Origin: Planctomycetota bacterium | Lineage (GTDB): Bacteria; Planctomycetota; JAJSAM01 | NCBI GenBank assembly: GCA_024274785.1 | Contig: JAJSAM010000060.1 | Coordinates: forward strand, 62,001 to 126,000 | Direction of reading: 5' to 3' | Length of the DNA stretch: 64,000 bases | In this document: positions 1 to 8,353 of the stretch, piece after piece | How the letters are laid out: every line of letters starts with the position of its first letter | Numbering within the stretch: position 1 is the stretch's first letter | Position numbers and translations under genes: made by a program | Notes under the pieces: model-generated | What the model saw: the letters and a program-made list of their open reading frames with translations, nothing else | The model's database searches: none | Told to the model about the DNA's origin: nothing

Positions 1-650
1 GTGAAGGCGCCCCGCTCGTAGCCGAAGAGTTCGGACTCGAGCAGGTTCTCCGGGAGAGCGCCGCAGTTCAGCTTGATGAAGGGGCCCTTGCGGCGCGGGC
101 TCAGGTTGTGCAGGGCCTGCGCGATCAGTTCCTTCCCGGTGCCGCTCGCCCCCTCGATCAGGACGCTGCACTCGGATACCGCCACATCCGGAAGCAACGC
201 GAGAACCTGCTGCATCTCCTCGTTGGCGCTGACCAGGTTCTCGATGCCGGTGCAGCGCTTGATCTGCTGTTCGAGGTTCTCGATCTCGGACAGATCCCGA
301 AAGAACTCGACCGCGCCGAGGGCCATCCCGTCATCATCCCGAAGGATGCTGGTCGTCACGCTGATCGGCAGCTTGCGACCGTCGCGGGTGATGATCGTGA
401 CGCGGACGTTGGCGACCTGCTCACCGTTCGCCAGAGTGGTCCGCAGCGCACAACGCCGGTTGCAGAGCTCGGTGCGAAAAATGTCGAAGCAGAAGCTCCC
501 GATCGCCTCATCCCGCGAGAAGCCGGAGATGCGCTCCGCCGCCCGGTTGAACGAGGTGATGCGGCACTCGCGGTCGGTGGTGAAACAACCGTCGGAAATG
601 CTGTCGAAGATGATCGCGGAGATCCGCTGCTGCTCCCTGTCCGGCATCAT
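1..650 (-). CDS. Sigma54-dependent transcriptional activator, PAS + AAA+ (C-terminus off window)
   Basis: NtrC-family enhancer-binding protein, read by me from the reverse strand and running off the left edge. Residues about 8-110 look like a PAS domain carrying C54, C63 and C67 in the pattern FCFDIFR...C...CALR, which is common in PAS domains of such regulators and may be redox- or metal-sensing (inference). The AAA+ domain follows: Walker A GASGTGKE, then LNCGALPENLLESELFGYER. The window cuts exactly at GAFT, the start of the GAFTGA loop that contacts sigma54, so the helicase-like C-terminus and HTH are missing. The start is uncertain: ATG at 650 has a GGAAGAG upstream, while in-frame ATGs at 701, 713 and 773 are possible. 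It lies 100 nt after the UspA-like gene and probably belongs to the same minus-strand operon. It is the obvious candidate activator for the two sigma54 promoters at 2273 and 2500. Confidence 0.85.
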   Translation of the reverse strand, partial: MMPDREQQRISAIIFDSISDGCFTTDRECRITSFNRAAERISGFSRDEAIGSFCFDIFRTELCNRRCALRTTLANGEQVANVRVTIITRDGRKLPISVTTSILRDDDGMALGAVEFFRDLSEIENLEQQIKRCTGIENLVSANEEMQQVLALLPDVAVSECSVLIEGASGTGKELIAQALHNLSPRRKGPFIKLNCGALPENLLESELFGYERGAF

Positions 651-750
651 CCGGTGGCTCTTCCAGGAGGACCGGGACTCAATCCGGCCACGTTCGGCCA
701 TCCTCCCGGACATCGAAGCGCTGATGAGTGCACGTTCCACGGAAGCTCCA

Positions 751-1308
751 TCAAGCGATGTTGCAGCTCGCATCCACGTCGTTGAGCTTCCGCCAGGTCC
801 CTCGGAACAGGTTCAGCTTGTCCGCCAGGAGGACAGCCTGAGCATTCAGATAGTAGCGCACCCTCCTCCATCGACCGACAAGGACCACGGGGGCGAGGAA
901 GTGCCTCGCGAATTCCTCGATCGGCATGTTCCCGAAGGCGCCCCCCGTCTCGAGATAGGGGATGACGAGGAGCTCGTATTCACGCCTCTTCAGGCAGCGC
1001 CGCAATTCCGTGCCTTCTCGCCCCTCGCAGACCCGAAAGCCCACGTCGAGGTAGTCGCCAAGGCGGCCCTCGTAGTACATCCGGAGCTGGCGGTCGGCAA
1101 GAATGAGGTTCCGCTCCCGGTCCACATCACGCACCGGTCCGTCCGGCTGGTCGGGGTCGTGAACGAGGAAGGGGGAGTTCGGAAACGCGAAGATGTTCAA
1201 CTGAAGCTGATGTCGCTTCGCCAGGGCCAGCGCGTACCGCATCGCCCGATCCCCCACCGGGGAATAGTGAGCGCAAAGCCCCACGGATTTCAAGGTCAGG
1301 GTCGTCAT
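751..1308 (-). CDS. UspA-like universal stress protein
   Basis: A 185-residue cytoplasmic alpha/beta protein. The N-terminus (VGLCAHYSP, then RAMRYALALAKRH and LNIFAF) and the segments YELLVIPY and APVVLVGRW follow the usual UspA strand-helix pattern. I do not see a clear G-x2-G-x9-G-S/T nucleotide-binding signature, so ATP binding is doubtful. A strong Shine-Dalgarno (GGAGGAGATGAA) precedes the ATG, and the upstream gene stops one base before it, so the two are translationally coupled. Its place between a NifX-DUF1847 protein and a sigma54 activator suggests a sensory or accessory role for the divergent Hmc-like complex, which is inference. Confidence 0.65.
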   Translation of the reverse strand: MTTLTLKSVGLCAHYSPVGDRAMRYALALAKRHQLQLNIFAFPNSPFLVHDPDQPDGPVRDVDRERNLILADRQLRMYYEGRLGDYLDVGFRVCEGREGTELRRCLKRREYELLVIPYLETGGAFGNMPIEEFARHFLAPVVLVGRWRRVRYYLNAQAVLLADKLNLFRGTWRKLNDVDASCNIA

Positions 1309-1309
1309 T

Positions 1310-2260
1310 TCATCTCCTCCGGGACCCGGCCGGACGCGGGTTCACCCCTTCACGCTCCAGGTCTTCCAGGGAATACCGCGTGTAGATCGCCGCGACGGGA
1401 TTGTGCGCCAGGCGGCGGTCCTTCACGAACAGGGTGGTGACCGGAGACTCGCTCTCCGCGGTAAAGAGCACGTCGCAACCGAGGCACAGGCCGGCCAGGA
1501 CATTCAGGTCGCTGCCGGCGTCGTTCAGGATGCGGGCCTGCAGCACCGGGTTGCAGCGACCGTCTCCGTTCTGCTCCCCGGGCGACCCGGTTCCAACGCG
1601 ACAGCACACCGGCAGGACGGTGAAGAAACGCGAGAGGATGCGCGTGAGGGTTTCCGCCTCGGCGAAGAGCTCCTGGCAGAACGCAAGTCCCAGGCGCTCG
1701 TAACCCACCCCCACGCCGAAATGGACCAGTTCCGCGATCCGGCACAGTTTCGGATCGGACTCCGCGGAGACATCGCGGCCCACCTCGTAGATCTGTTCGG
1801 CCTGACGGCCGAGCCGGGGCACCACTTCTCCCGTGGGGTCGAAGGAGCAGGAGAGGCCGACCATGCACGGGCGATTCTCACACCCGATACAGTCCACCTC
1901 CGGCAGCAAGCCGGAGCCACGGATGAAGCTCCGTTCCGCACCAAGACCGTGGCCGGGGTTCAGTTCACCGAGGCAGAGCGCGGCGACAACCTCATCGAGT
2001 TCCCCGGCGACATTGGACACGACTTCAATGCCGTTCGCGAGCAGAACATCGGCGAGTTCGCGACGGATGCCACCGCAAACCAGGACATCGCACCTCCACT
2101 TCAGCAACCGTTCGAGCAGGTCATCGCCATCGTCGAGCGAGAGTTCAAGTGCTTCGTTTTCGACGACCTTTCCGTCGGCCACGGTGACGACGGCGACCTC
2201 CCGCGAGATACCGCAGCGCGGTGAAACACGCGATCCAAGAAGGGGCAGGGCGACTCGCAT
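1310..2260 (-). CDS. NifX-like domain fused to DUF1847 (Cys-rich metal-binding protein)
   Basis: About 316 residues. The first 100 or so (MRVALPLLGSRVSPRCG, then a CDVLVCGGI strand) match the dinitrogenase Fe-Mo-cofactor binding (NifX/NafY) fold. The rest resembles DUF1847: a Cys cluster CIGCENRPCMVGLSC, then LCRIAELVHFG, VCCRVG, CNPVLQA and GLCLGCDVLF, ending with VTTLFVKDR and AHNPVAAIY. DUF1847 is thought to bind a metal but has no defined activity. Starts at ATG 2260 or ATG 2269 are possible; 2260 gives the usual NifX N-terminus. A sigma54-type promoter sits immediately upstream (2273-2287), so close that the transcript from it would be nearly leaderless for ATG 2260. First gene of a three-gene minus-strand operon. 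Confidence 0.7.
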   Translation of the reverse strand: MRVALPLLGSRVSPRCGISREVAVVTVADGKVVENEALELSLDDGDDLLERLLKWRCDVLVCGGIRRELADVLLANGIEVVSNVAGELDEVVAALCLGELNPGHGLGAERSFIRGSGLLPEVDCIGCENRPCMVGLSCSFDPTGEVVPRLGRQAEQIYEVGRDVSAESDPKLCRIAELVHFGVGVGYERLGLAFCQELFAEAETLTRILSRFFTVLPVCCRVGTGSPGEQNGDGRCNPVLQARILNDAGSDLNVLAGLCLGCDVLFTAESESPVTTLFVKDRRLAHNPVAAIYTRYSLEDLEREGVNPRPAGSRRR

Positions 2261-2272
2261 GTACACCATCTC

Positions 2273-2287
2273 GCAAGATCCGTACCA
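2273..2287 (-). promoter_or_regulatory. Sigma54 (-24/-12) promoter, minus strand
   Basis: On the minus strand the bases read TGGTACG-GATC-TTGC, one mismatch from the sigma54 consensus TGGCACG-N4-TTGC, with the GG and GC dinucleotides at the correct spacing. It points toward the NifX-DUF1847 gene. The predicted transcript would begin near 2262, at or just before ATG 2260. The same one-base variant (TGGTACG) occurs in the divergent copy at 2500. Confidence 0.65.
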
Positions 2288-2499
2288 TTTCCCGCATCCG
2301 TCCGCAGCCCCCCCCGGTGCTCGCAGGTTCGCTGCGATCAATCGATCGTTCACGTCGCGCATCGCGTCGCACGAGACATGGATGTCGCAACCGTCGCAAC
2401 AGCCCGCACGCGTGCTCGAGAACGGGTTTGGGAAGATTCAGGCACCCTCTCCCGCGTGCGCGGGACGACCGAGGCCCCTTTCCGGCGCCCCGGATCGAA
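2288..2499. other. Divergent regulatory region, possible enhancer-binding sites
   Basis: No gene is visible between the divergent operons. The stretch holds repeated GTCGC-type motifs, including a 9-nt-spaced direct repeat GTCGCAAC at 2384-2391 and 2393-2400, and a GATCAATCGATC segment near 2334. Such repeats upstream of both -24/-12 elements would be a sensible place for activator binding, but no established consensus is matched. Confidence 0.3.
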
Positions 2500-2514
2500 T
2501 GGTACGCGGATTGC
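2500..2514 (+). promoter_or_regulatory. Sigma54 (-24/-12) promoter of the Hmc-like operon
   Basis: TGGTACG-CGGA-TTGC matches the sigma54 consensus at all but one position, with correct GG-GC spacing. The predicted transcription start is near 2526, leaving a leader of about 37 nt with a GGAGGAG Shine-Dalgarno before ATG 2563. It is paired with an outward-facing twin at 2273-2287, and a sigma54 activator gene lies in the divergent operon. Confidence 0.75.
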
Positions 2515-2562
2515 CAATCAGCACCCTGAGTGGAACCGAGCCCATCGGTCGGAGGAGTACAG

Positions 2563-3999
2563 ATGGCCCAGACGGTGATGCACGAGAAAGCGACGATCAG
2601 GCCGCAACCGGAATCGGAGAAACCGCGATTCCCCTATCACCTGATCAACCCGGTCACGGAAAACCGCGTGCAGCGGTTCCTCGAGGCCTTCGCAGCGATC
2701 ATCGAGCACACGAATTACAAGCCCGTGCTCGATCAGTACGCGCGCAGCAGCATGAAGTGCTCGAGTTGCACCACGAACTGCCCGGTGTACACCGCGACGC
2801 ACGACGCGAAAGACATGCCCTGCTACCGGTCCGGCCTCCTCCTGAAAACCTATCGGCGGCACTTCACCATCGCGGGCTGGTTGCGGTCCAAAGTCACGGG
2901 TGATCCGGGCCTGGTGGAGGAGGACATCGACGAGATGGCCAACCTCTTCTACCGCTGCACCGCCTGCAAGCGCTGCACGATGGAGTGCCCCCTCGGGATC
3001 GACCACGGCCTGATGACCCATCTCGGCCGCTGGATCCTCGGCGAACTCCGGATCGTCCCGAAGGGCCTCGAGGTGTCCACGATCGAGCAGTTGCACGGCG
3101 ACTCCGGAAACACCTCAGCCATCCTCCCCCACGCGCTACTCGATACCCTCGAGTTCCTCGAGGAGGAGATCGAAGAGATGCTTGGGTTGAAGATGAAGTA
3201 CCCGGTGGACGAGGTGGGTCGGGAGTTCGTCTTCTTCCCGGCGGTCTCCGACTACCTGATGGAACCGGAGACGCTGATGGGCAACCTCGCGGTGATCCAC
3301 GCCGCGGGGGACGCTGACAACTGGACCATCGGCACCGGAGACTTCGACGGCATCAACTACGGGCTGTTCTACAGCGACCATGTTCTCGAGCGCGTGATCA
3401 GGAAGATGGTGGGCGAGGTCACCCGGCTGGGGGGAAGGCGCATCCTGATCGGTGAATGCGGCCACGCTTCGCGAACTGCCAGGGAATTCGTGCCGGTCTT
3501 CGGGGGGGACGAGGTCTACCCGGTCATCAACATCATGGAGTACACACTCGAGAAGCTCGAACAGGGCAAGCTCGACCTCGATCCGAATGTGATCACGGAC
3601 CGGGTGACTTACCACGACCCCTGCAACATCGCCCGGTCCGGGTGGATCGTCGAGCAGCCCCGGAGGATCATCCGCTCCTTCATCAGGAACTTCGTGGAGA
3701 TGACCCCGCACGGCAAGCACAACTACTGCTGCGGCGGTGGAGGCGGAACCGTCTCTGTGGATGAACTTCATGACTTCCGCATGAGCGTCGCGGGAAAGCG
3801 CAAAGCCTAACAGATGAAGGCCACCGGAGCGCGGTACGTCATCGCCCCCTGTGCGAACTGCAAGAAGCAGTTGAAGGAACTCGTTGAGTATTACGAACTC
3901 GATCAGAAGGTGGTCGGTCTGCACGACCTCATCCTGAAGGCCATCCGGATCCCCGGCGCCACGCCCCCCGCGGAGCGGGACGACGGTTCCGGCAACTAG
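2563..3999 (+). CDS. HdrD/DsrK/HmcF-type Fe-S oxidoreductase, interrupted by in-frame TAA
   Basis: Cytoplasmic Fe-S subunit of an Hmc/Dsr/Tmc-type complex. Two [4Fe-4S] motifs come first (CSSCTTNCPVY with a following C, and CTACKRCTMECP). A CCG domain follows (HDPCNIAR, then NYCCGGGGG, then PCANCKKQ), which in HdrD and DsrK holds the catalytic cubane. ATG 2563 is preceded by GGAGGAG. A TAA at 3808-3810 (codon 416) interrupts the family-typical stretch AGKRKA-stop-QMKATGARYV. The same frame continues to TAG 3999 and encodes the last CCG cysteines and a VVGLHDL tail. A Glu (GAA) would be the simplest ancestral codon. Fragments are 2563-3810 and 3814-3999. Sequencing error, true nonsense mutation or readthrough cannot be separated here. 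Confidence 0.85.
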
Positions 4000-4007
4000 G
4001 GGCGATC

Positions 4008-4712
4008 ATGGATACTCTCGCATTCGCGCGCGGGCCGCTCTTCATCGCCACGATGTCATTCATGGTGCTGGGGCTCCTGCGGCACATCATCCTCCAGACC
4101 CACGGCGTCGTGCGAACCCTCAAGCGGACACCGCACCAGGACGTTCCCTGGGGCAGGATCTTCAGGAAATCCGCGGAGTGGATCGTGCCCGTCAGTCACA
4201 TGAGCACCGCGCCCTGGATGAAGCTCGCTTCCATCCTGTTCCACGTCGGACTGCTCCTCGTGCCGGTCTTTCTCGCCGAGCACGCATTTCTGTGGGCCCG
4301 GGGACCTGGTGTGAACCTGCCGACCATGTCCCACGAATTCGCTGATCAACTCACGGTCCTGACACTGGTGGCCGGCATCTTCCTGCTGGGCTACCGGATC
4401 TTCAACCGGATCTCGAGGGAGTTGAGCTCCAGAGCCGACTACTTCCTCCCGATGGCGGTCATCCTTCCGCTCCTCAGTGGGTTTCTGGCCTGCCACCCGG
4501 CCTGGTCGCCGCTCCCGTATCAGTCGATGATGCTGCTCCACGTACTCTCCGCCGAACTTACTTTCATTCTCCTGCCGACCACCAGGCTCGTGCACGTTGT
4601 GCTCTTCCCGTTCGACCGGATCTCCACCGAAATCCACTGGCGATTCGTACCCGGCGCCGGAGCGCGAGTAGCCGAAACGTTGCGCGGGACACCTGAAGGA
4701 GCGGAGGTATGA
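4008..4712 (+). CDS. NarI/DsrM/HmcE-like cytochrome b membrane subunit
   Basis: A 234-residue integral membrane protein with five predicted helices (about residues 8-29, 68-93, 115-135, 143-162 and 168-195) and His residues in or near helices (LRHIIL, FHVGLL, LLHVLS, RLVHVV) suited to bis-His heme b. Length and layout fit HmcE/DsrM-type quinone-interacting cytochromes b. It starts 8 nt after the HdrD-like gene, and its stop overlaps the next start (ATGA), so it is translationally coupled to the ferredoxin. Expected to move electrons between membrane quinone and the HdrD-like subunit. Confidence 0.85.
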   Translation: MDTLAFARGPLFIATMSFMVLGLLRHIILQTHGVVRTLKRTPHQDVPWGRIFRKSAEWIVPVSHMSTAPWMKLASILFHVGLLLVPVFLAEHAFLWARGPGVNLPTMSHEFADQLTVLTLVAGIFLLGYRIFNRISRELSSRADYFLPMAVILPLLSGFLACHPAWSPLPYQSMMLLHVLSAELTFILLPTTRLVHVVLFPFDRISTEIHWRFVPGAGARVAETLRGTPEGAEV

Positions 4713-5488
4713 AAGCCATGCTGCATGACGTCTCCCGCTGCACCGGCTGCATGCAGTGCGTCGAGACCTGTTCGCTCGAGAACGGCCTGGTACAAAAGGG
4801 CGCGGACGCCCGCTTCAAGACCGGTGATCTCTCCGCCGAACGTTTCACGACACTGAAGCGCACCAGGGAGGGGCGCTACGTCCGGCAGCAGTGTCTCCAC
4901 TGCCTGGACCCATCCTGCGCAGCCGCCTGCCCGGTGGGCGCTCTCACCCGCAGGGAGGAGGGCCAGGTTGTCTACGACGCCACCAGGTGCATCGGGTGCC
5001 GCTACTGCATGCTGGCCTGCCCGGCTCACGTGATTCGCTACCAGTGGGAGACGCCGATGCCGTTCGTTCAAAAGTGCGACCTCTGCTGCGACCGGGAAGG
5101 CGGTCCGGCCTGCGCCGAGGCGTGCCCCTCTGACGTATCGATCCATGGTGAGCGGGATGAGCTGCTGAAGATCGCCCATGAGCGAATCCGCGCGAACCCC
5201 GAGAAGTACGAGCAGAAAGTCTGGGGAGAGTATGACATGGGCGGCACCGGGGTGATGTTCATCTCCGACACGCCCCTCGACGCCCTCTGGCCGGAATCGC
5301 TCGGTAACCGTTCGATTCCCTCGATCACCTGGCCGATCGCGAACAAGACCCCCTTCCTGGCCCTCGGTGTCGCCGGCTTCCTGACCGGTGCGTCCTGGTT
5401 GATCGAGCGCAGGAACAGACTCGCCGAAGAACAGACCGAGGACGATCGGGCCCAGACCGCCGCCGAGGAGAACCAGCCGTGGCATTGA
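4709..5488 (+). CDS. Four-cluster ferredoxin subunit with C-terminal membrane anchor (HmcB/DsrO-like)
   Basis: 259 residues with 16 Cys in four [4Fe-4S] motifs: CTGCMQCVETC, CLHCLDPSCAAACP, CIGCRYCMLACP and CDLCC...CAEACP. This is the electron-wire module that partners NrfD proteins. There is no Tat or Sec signal, since the first Cys cluster begins at residue 11. A hydrophobic helix (about 205-230) near the C-terminus would anchor it. In the absence of a signal, a cytoplasmic face is the simplest reading. Shine-Dalgarno GGAGCGGAGGT precedes the ATG, and the gene overlaps the NrfD gene by 10 nt. Confidence 0.88.
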   Translation: MKAMLHDVSRCTGCMQCVETCSLENGLVQKGADARFKTGDLSAERFTTLKRTREGRYVRQQCLHCLDPSCAAACPVGALTRREEGQVVYDATRCIGCRYCMLACPAHVIRYQWETPMPFVQKCDLCCDREGGPACAEACPSDVSIHGERDELLKIAHERIRANPEKYEQKVWGEYDMGGTGVMFISDTPLDALWPESLGNRSIPSITWPIANKTPFLALGVAGFLTGASWLIERRNRLAEEQTEDDRAQTAAEENQPWH

Positions 5489-7575
5489 AACGACTGAAGG
5501 ACCTCTTCTTCGTGCTGGCGCTGTTCGGCCTGGTGGCCGGAATCACGCGGATGTTCGCGGGCCTCGGCGCCACAACCGCCCTTTCCGACGAGATCCCGTG
5601 GGGCATCTGGAAGGTGCTGAACATGGTGGGAGGCGTAGCCCTGGCCACCGGCGGCTTCGTGCTCGCGTTCGCCGTTCACGTTCTCCACGTCAAGTCGCTG
5701 AAGCCGATCCTCCGTCCGGCGCTGATGGTGGCGTTCCTGGGCTACGGGGCGTCCTGCACCGCACTGCTGCTCGACATCGGGCTCCCCCACCGGTTCTGGC
5801 ACCCGATCGTCTTCTGGAATCCGCATTCGTTCCTGTTCGAGGTCTTCTGGTGCGTTCTCCTCTACTTCACGGTGTGCGCCATCGAGGTTTCACCGATGCC
5901 ACTCGAGAAGTCGAGGTTCTCCGGGATCCACCGGATCGTGAAGAAGATCTCCGGGCCGGTGGTCATCCTCGGGATCACGCTCTCGACCTTGCATCACTCG
6001 TCGCTGGGTTCCCTGTTCCTGGTGAGCACCGGCCGGATCCACGAACTCTGGTACACGACCTGGCTGCCGGTCCATTTCATCCTCTCCGCCGCCGGCGCGG
6101 GAATGATGGCAGTGGTCCTCCTGACCCTGGTGACCGCGAAGCTCTATCACCGCATTCCGCCCACGCAGGTGCTCACCAGGGTGGCCTCCGCCTCGGCCAT
6201 CGTACTGACCCTCTACCTCGGCACGAAGGTCCTCGACCTCATGAACCGCGGCGCGAAATCGATCCTGTTCAACGGACAGTGGGAGGTGCAACTCTTCTGG
6301 GTCGAGATCGTGATCGCGACGGTCATCCCGATTTCCATCACCGCGGTGCCGAGGCTCAGGCGGTCGAATGCCGGCCTGGCCACGGCCGCCTCCTTTGCGG
6401 TCGCCGGTGCGCTCCTGAACCGGCTGGACGTCGGCATCCTCGCCTACTTCCGCTCGGGCGAGACCACCTACATTCCCACTCTCGCGGAGATCGCGGTGAC
6501 CGTGGGGATTCCCTCCGCGGCTGGTCTCGTCTACTTCTATTTCGTGGAGCACTTCGACGTTTTTGATTTTCAGAGGGGACCCGCGGCGTCGAGAGGCCCG
6601 ATCACCGCATTCCAGCCGCAGACCAGAGTCTGGGGCGGAACTCTCCTCAACGACCTGGAGCGAATGTCCCTGATCGCGGTGATCGTCATTCCGGTCGCGC
6701 TCGGCCTCTTCCTCACCTCCGCGAGAGCGAGCACCGACGAGGTCCCGCGTACCAGAGTAGCTGCCCCGACCGGGACGGACGGCGCGAGAGACGTGCTCCG
6801 GATGGACGGCGACCACGACGGCAACTACGTGCTGTTCCCCCACCAGGCGCACCGGGACCGATGGGGAGGCGAGGACTCCTGCACGCTGTGCCACCACATG
6901 GACAAGCCGAACGACCACCAGACCGCCTGCCGGAACTGCCATCGCTACATGAACCAGCCGACCTCGATCTTCGATCATGAACTCCACCAGAAAAGGCTGA
7001 CCGTCAAGCTGGGCTACGCCGGTTCCCTGGCCACCAATCTGACCTGCACTGAATGCCATGTCGAAGGCGAGGCGAAGAGAGGAGAGACCGCCGAAGACTG
7101 CGTGACCTGCCACCGCGAGAACATGCGGATGTCCGGGGACGGCTCCGTCCGCCACGACCTCGCTCCAGCCTATACCGACGCGCTCCACGCGAACTGCGTC
7201 GGTTGCCACAACAAGCAGGCCAGGGAGGCGGGCAAGCCACATCTGGGGCGGTGTGACACCTGTCACGAATGCACGCCCGGGATCGACACAGTTACCCGGA
7301 AGGACAGCGTCGTTCGGCCCCCCGCCGGGATGGAAACCTCCCGTTCCATCATCCACGACACCCTCCACACGATCCACGCCCTCCACACCCGGAAGGCCGG
7401 CGGGAGTCCGGGGCAGGACGGACCTGCGGATCTCCGTCCCGCGCGCGACACCGCGATGGTCCGGCGTGGAATCGCCTTCGGAGCCGAAGCGAACGTGCGG
7501 GGCAGTCGGGGGGAGCATCCTGACTTCCGGAAAGCTCTCGCTCCGACCATCAAAACGATAATCTTCTCAATTTGA
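5479..7575 (+). CDS. NrfD/HmcC membrane protein fused to a hexaheme cytochrome c
   Basis: 698 residues, GTG start with GAGGAGAACC upstream. Residues 1-380 carry ten predicted transmembrane helices of the NrfD/PsrC/HmcC quinone-interacting family. An eleventh helix at about 396-418 would return the chain to the periplasm. Six CxxCH motifs follow between residues 468 and 596 (CTLCH, CRNCH, CTECH, CVTCH, CVGCH, CDTCH) with nearby His such as FPHQAH and FDHELH, resembling class III cytochromes. In known Hmc-type complexes the multiheme cytochrome is a separate subunit, so this looks like a fused HmcC-HmcA-type protein. The last 100 residues have no heme motif and no recognisable fold. Last gene of the sigma54-preceded operon. 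Confidence 0.85.
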   Translation: MALKRLKDLFFVLALFGLVAGITRMFAGLGATTALSDEIPWGIWKVLNMVGGVALATGGFVLAFAVHVLHVKSLKPILRPALMVAFLGYGASCTALLLDIGLPHRFWHPIVFWNPHSFLFEVFWCVLLYFTVCAIEVSPMPLEKSRFSGIHRIVKKISGPVVILGITLSTLHHSSLGSLFLVSTGRIHELWYTTWLPVHFILSAAGAGMMAVVLLTLVTAKLYHRIPPTQVLTRVASASAIVLTLYLGTKVLDLMNRGAKSILFNGQWEVQLFWVEIVIATVIPISITAVPRLRRSNAGLATAASFAVAGALLNRLDVGILAYFRSGETTYIPTLAEIAVTVGIPSAAGLVYFYFVEHFDVFDFQRGPAASRGPITAFQPQTRVWGGTLLNDLERMSLIAVIVIPVALGLFLTSARASTDEVPRTRVAAPTGTDGARDVLRMDGDHDGNYVLFPHQAHRDRWGGEDSCTLCHHMDKPNDHQTACRNCHRYMNQPTSIFDHELHQKRLTVKLGYAGSLATNLTCTECHVEGEAKRGETAEDCVTCHRENMRMSGDGSVRHDLAPAYTDALHANCVGCHNKQAREAGKPHLGRCDTCHECTPGIDTVTRKDSVVRPPAGMETSRSIIHDTLHTIHALHTRKAGGSPGQDGPADLRPARDTAMVRRGIAFGAEANVRGSRGEHPDFRKALAPTIKTIIFSI

Positions 7576-7803
7576 TGCACCTCGCGCCTGCCCGCCCCTG
7601 CTTATCAGGAATGATTCTGCCATCGAATCGATGAAGAATTCGGCAGGCGAGTGGTGTGAGCTTGCGGGTCTTCAGATATCCGGATCCGGCCAACTACCCC
7701 TTGGAATCCAAGGCTTCCAGCGGGCCACCCTTCGACCGCGAACCAGAGAGGGGCGGGAGCAATGATCCCCTCTGCTTTGCAACACCTCCCCCAGACGGCT
7801 GTC

Positions 7804-7818
7804 CGGCACGTGAATCGC
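7804..7818 (+). promoter_or_regulatory. Weak sigma54-like site ahead of the pilin genes
   Basis: CGGCACG-TGAA-TCGC has correct -24/-12 spacing but two mismatches to TGGCACG-N4-TTGC. It lies 46 nt before the first pilin start. Pilin genes are often sigma54-dependent, which makes it worth noting, but the match alone is not convincing. The rest of 7576-7864 holds no gene that I can see. Confidence 0.3.
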
Positions 7819-7864
7819 GTGGAAATCCCGCGGCAACGACTCCGATCCAGGTCAAGGGGGCCCA

Positions 7865-8353
7865 ATGCAGCATTCGGAAAAAGGAATGACCCTTGTGGAA
7901 GCCACGGTGTCACTCACGATACTCGCGGTTGCTCTGCTCACCCTTTGGGGAAGCACGATCTCCGGGGCCAGAACGATTGGCGCCGCCGAAGAGCGAAAGC
8001 ATGCACTGAACATCGCACAGGGGAAACTCGAAGAGTTGAAGTCCCGTTCGATGGACCTGCTGATCGCGACCTACCGCCCGAACGGGACCGAGGGTGACAC
8101 CTTCCAGGCCGCCGGCATCGATGAAGACGAGGACCGGGCCCTCGGCCGGATCGTCTTCTACACCGACGAGACGGATAGCGAGAATGGGGCCGGTCTCGGC
8201 TTCCCGATGGACCTGAACGGCGACGGCGACGCCAACGACCGGGATGTGGCCACCGGCTTCACGCTCTTGCCGGTGCGAATCCGCGTGACCTGGGAGGGCT
8301 CACTCGGGAGGCAGTTCGTGGATGTGACGGCCATCCTCCGGAGGCAGAGCTGA
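7865..8353 (+). CDS. Type IV minor pilin / pseudopilin, PilV-like
   Basis: 162 residues. Short leader MQHSEKG is followed by the prepilin peptidase site G-MTLVEA (Glu at +5) and a 20-residue hydrophobic helix, the standard class III signal. The rest is a small globular domain with an acidic loop DLNGDGDANDRD that resembles an EF-hand/dockerin calcium loop. It is the first of three coupled genes; its TGA overlaps the next ATG. Probable role is in a type IV pilus or secretion pseudopilus tip. A ATG-proximal run of G (GGGGG) serves as ribosome site. Confidence 0.8.
   Translation: MQHSEKGMTLVEATVSLTILAVALLTLWGSTISGARTIGAAEERKHALNIAQGKLEELKSRSMDLLIATYRPNGTEGDTFQAAGIDEDEDRALGRIVFYTDETDSENGAGLGFPMDLNGDGDANDRDVATGFTLLPVRIRVTWEGSLGRQFVDVTAILRRQS

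Noticed and set aside
73-1440. Plus-strand open frame at the left edge
   Set aside because: Opposite strand encodes the PAS-AAA+ activator and UspA-like protein with clear motifs.
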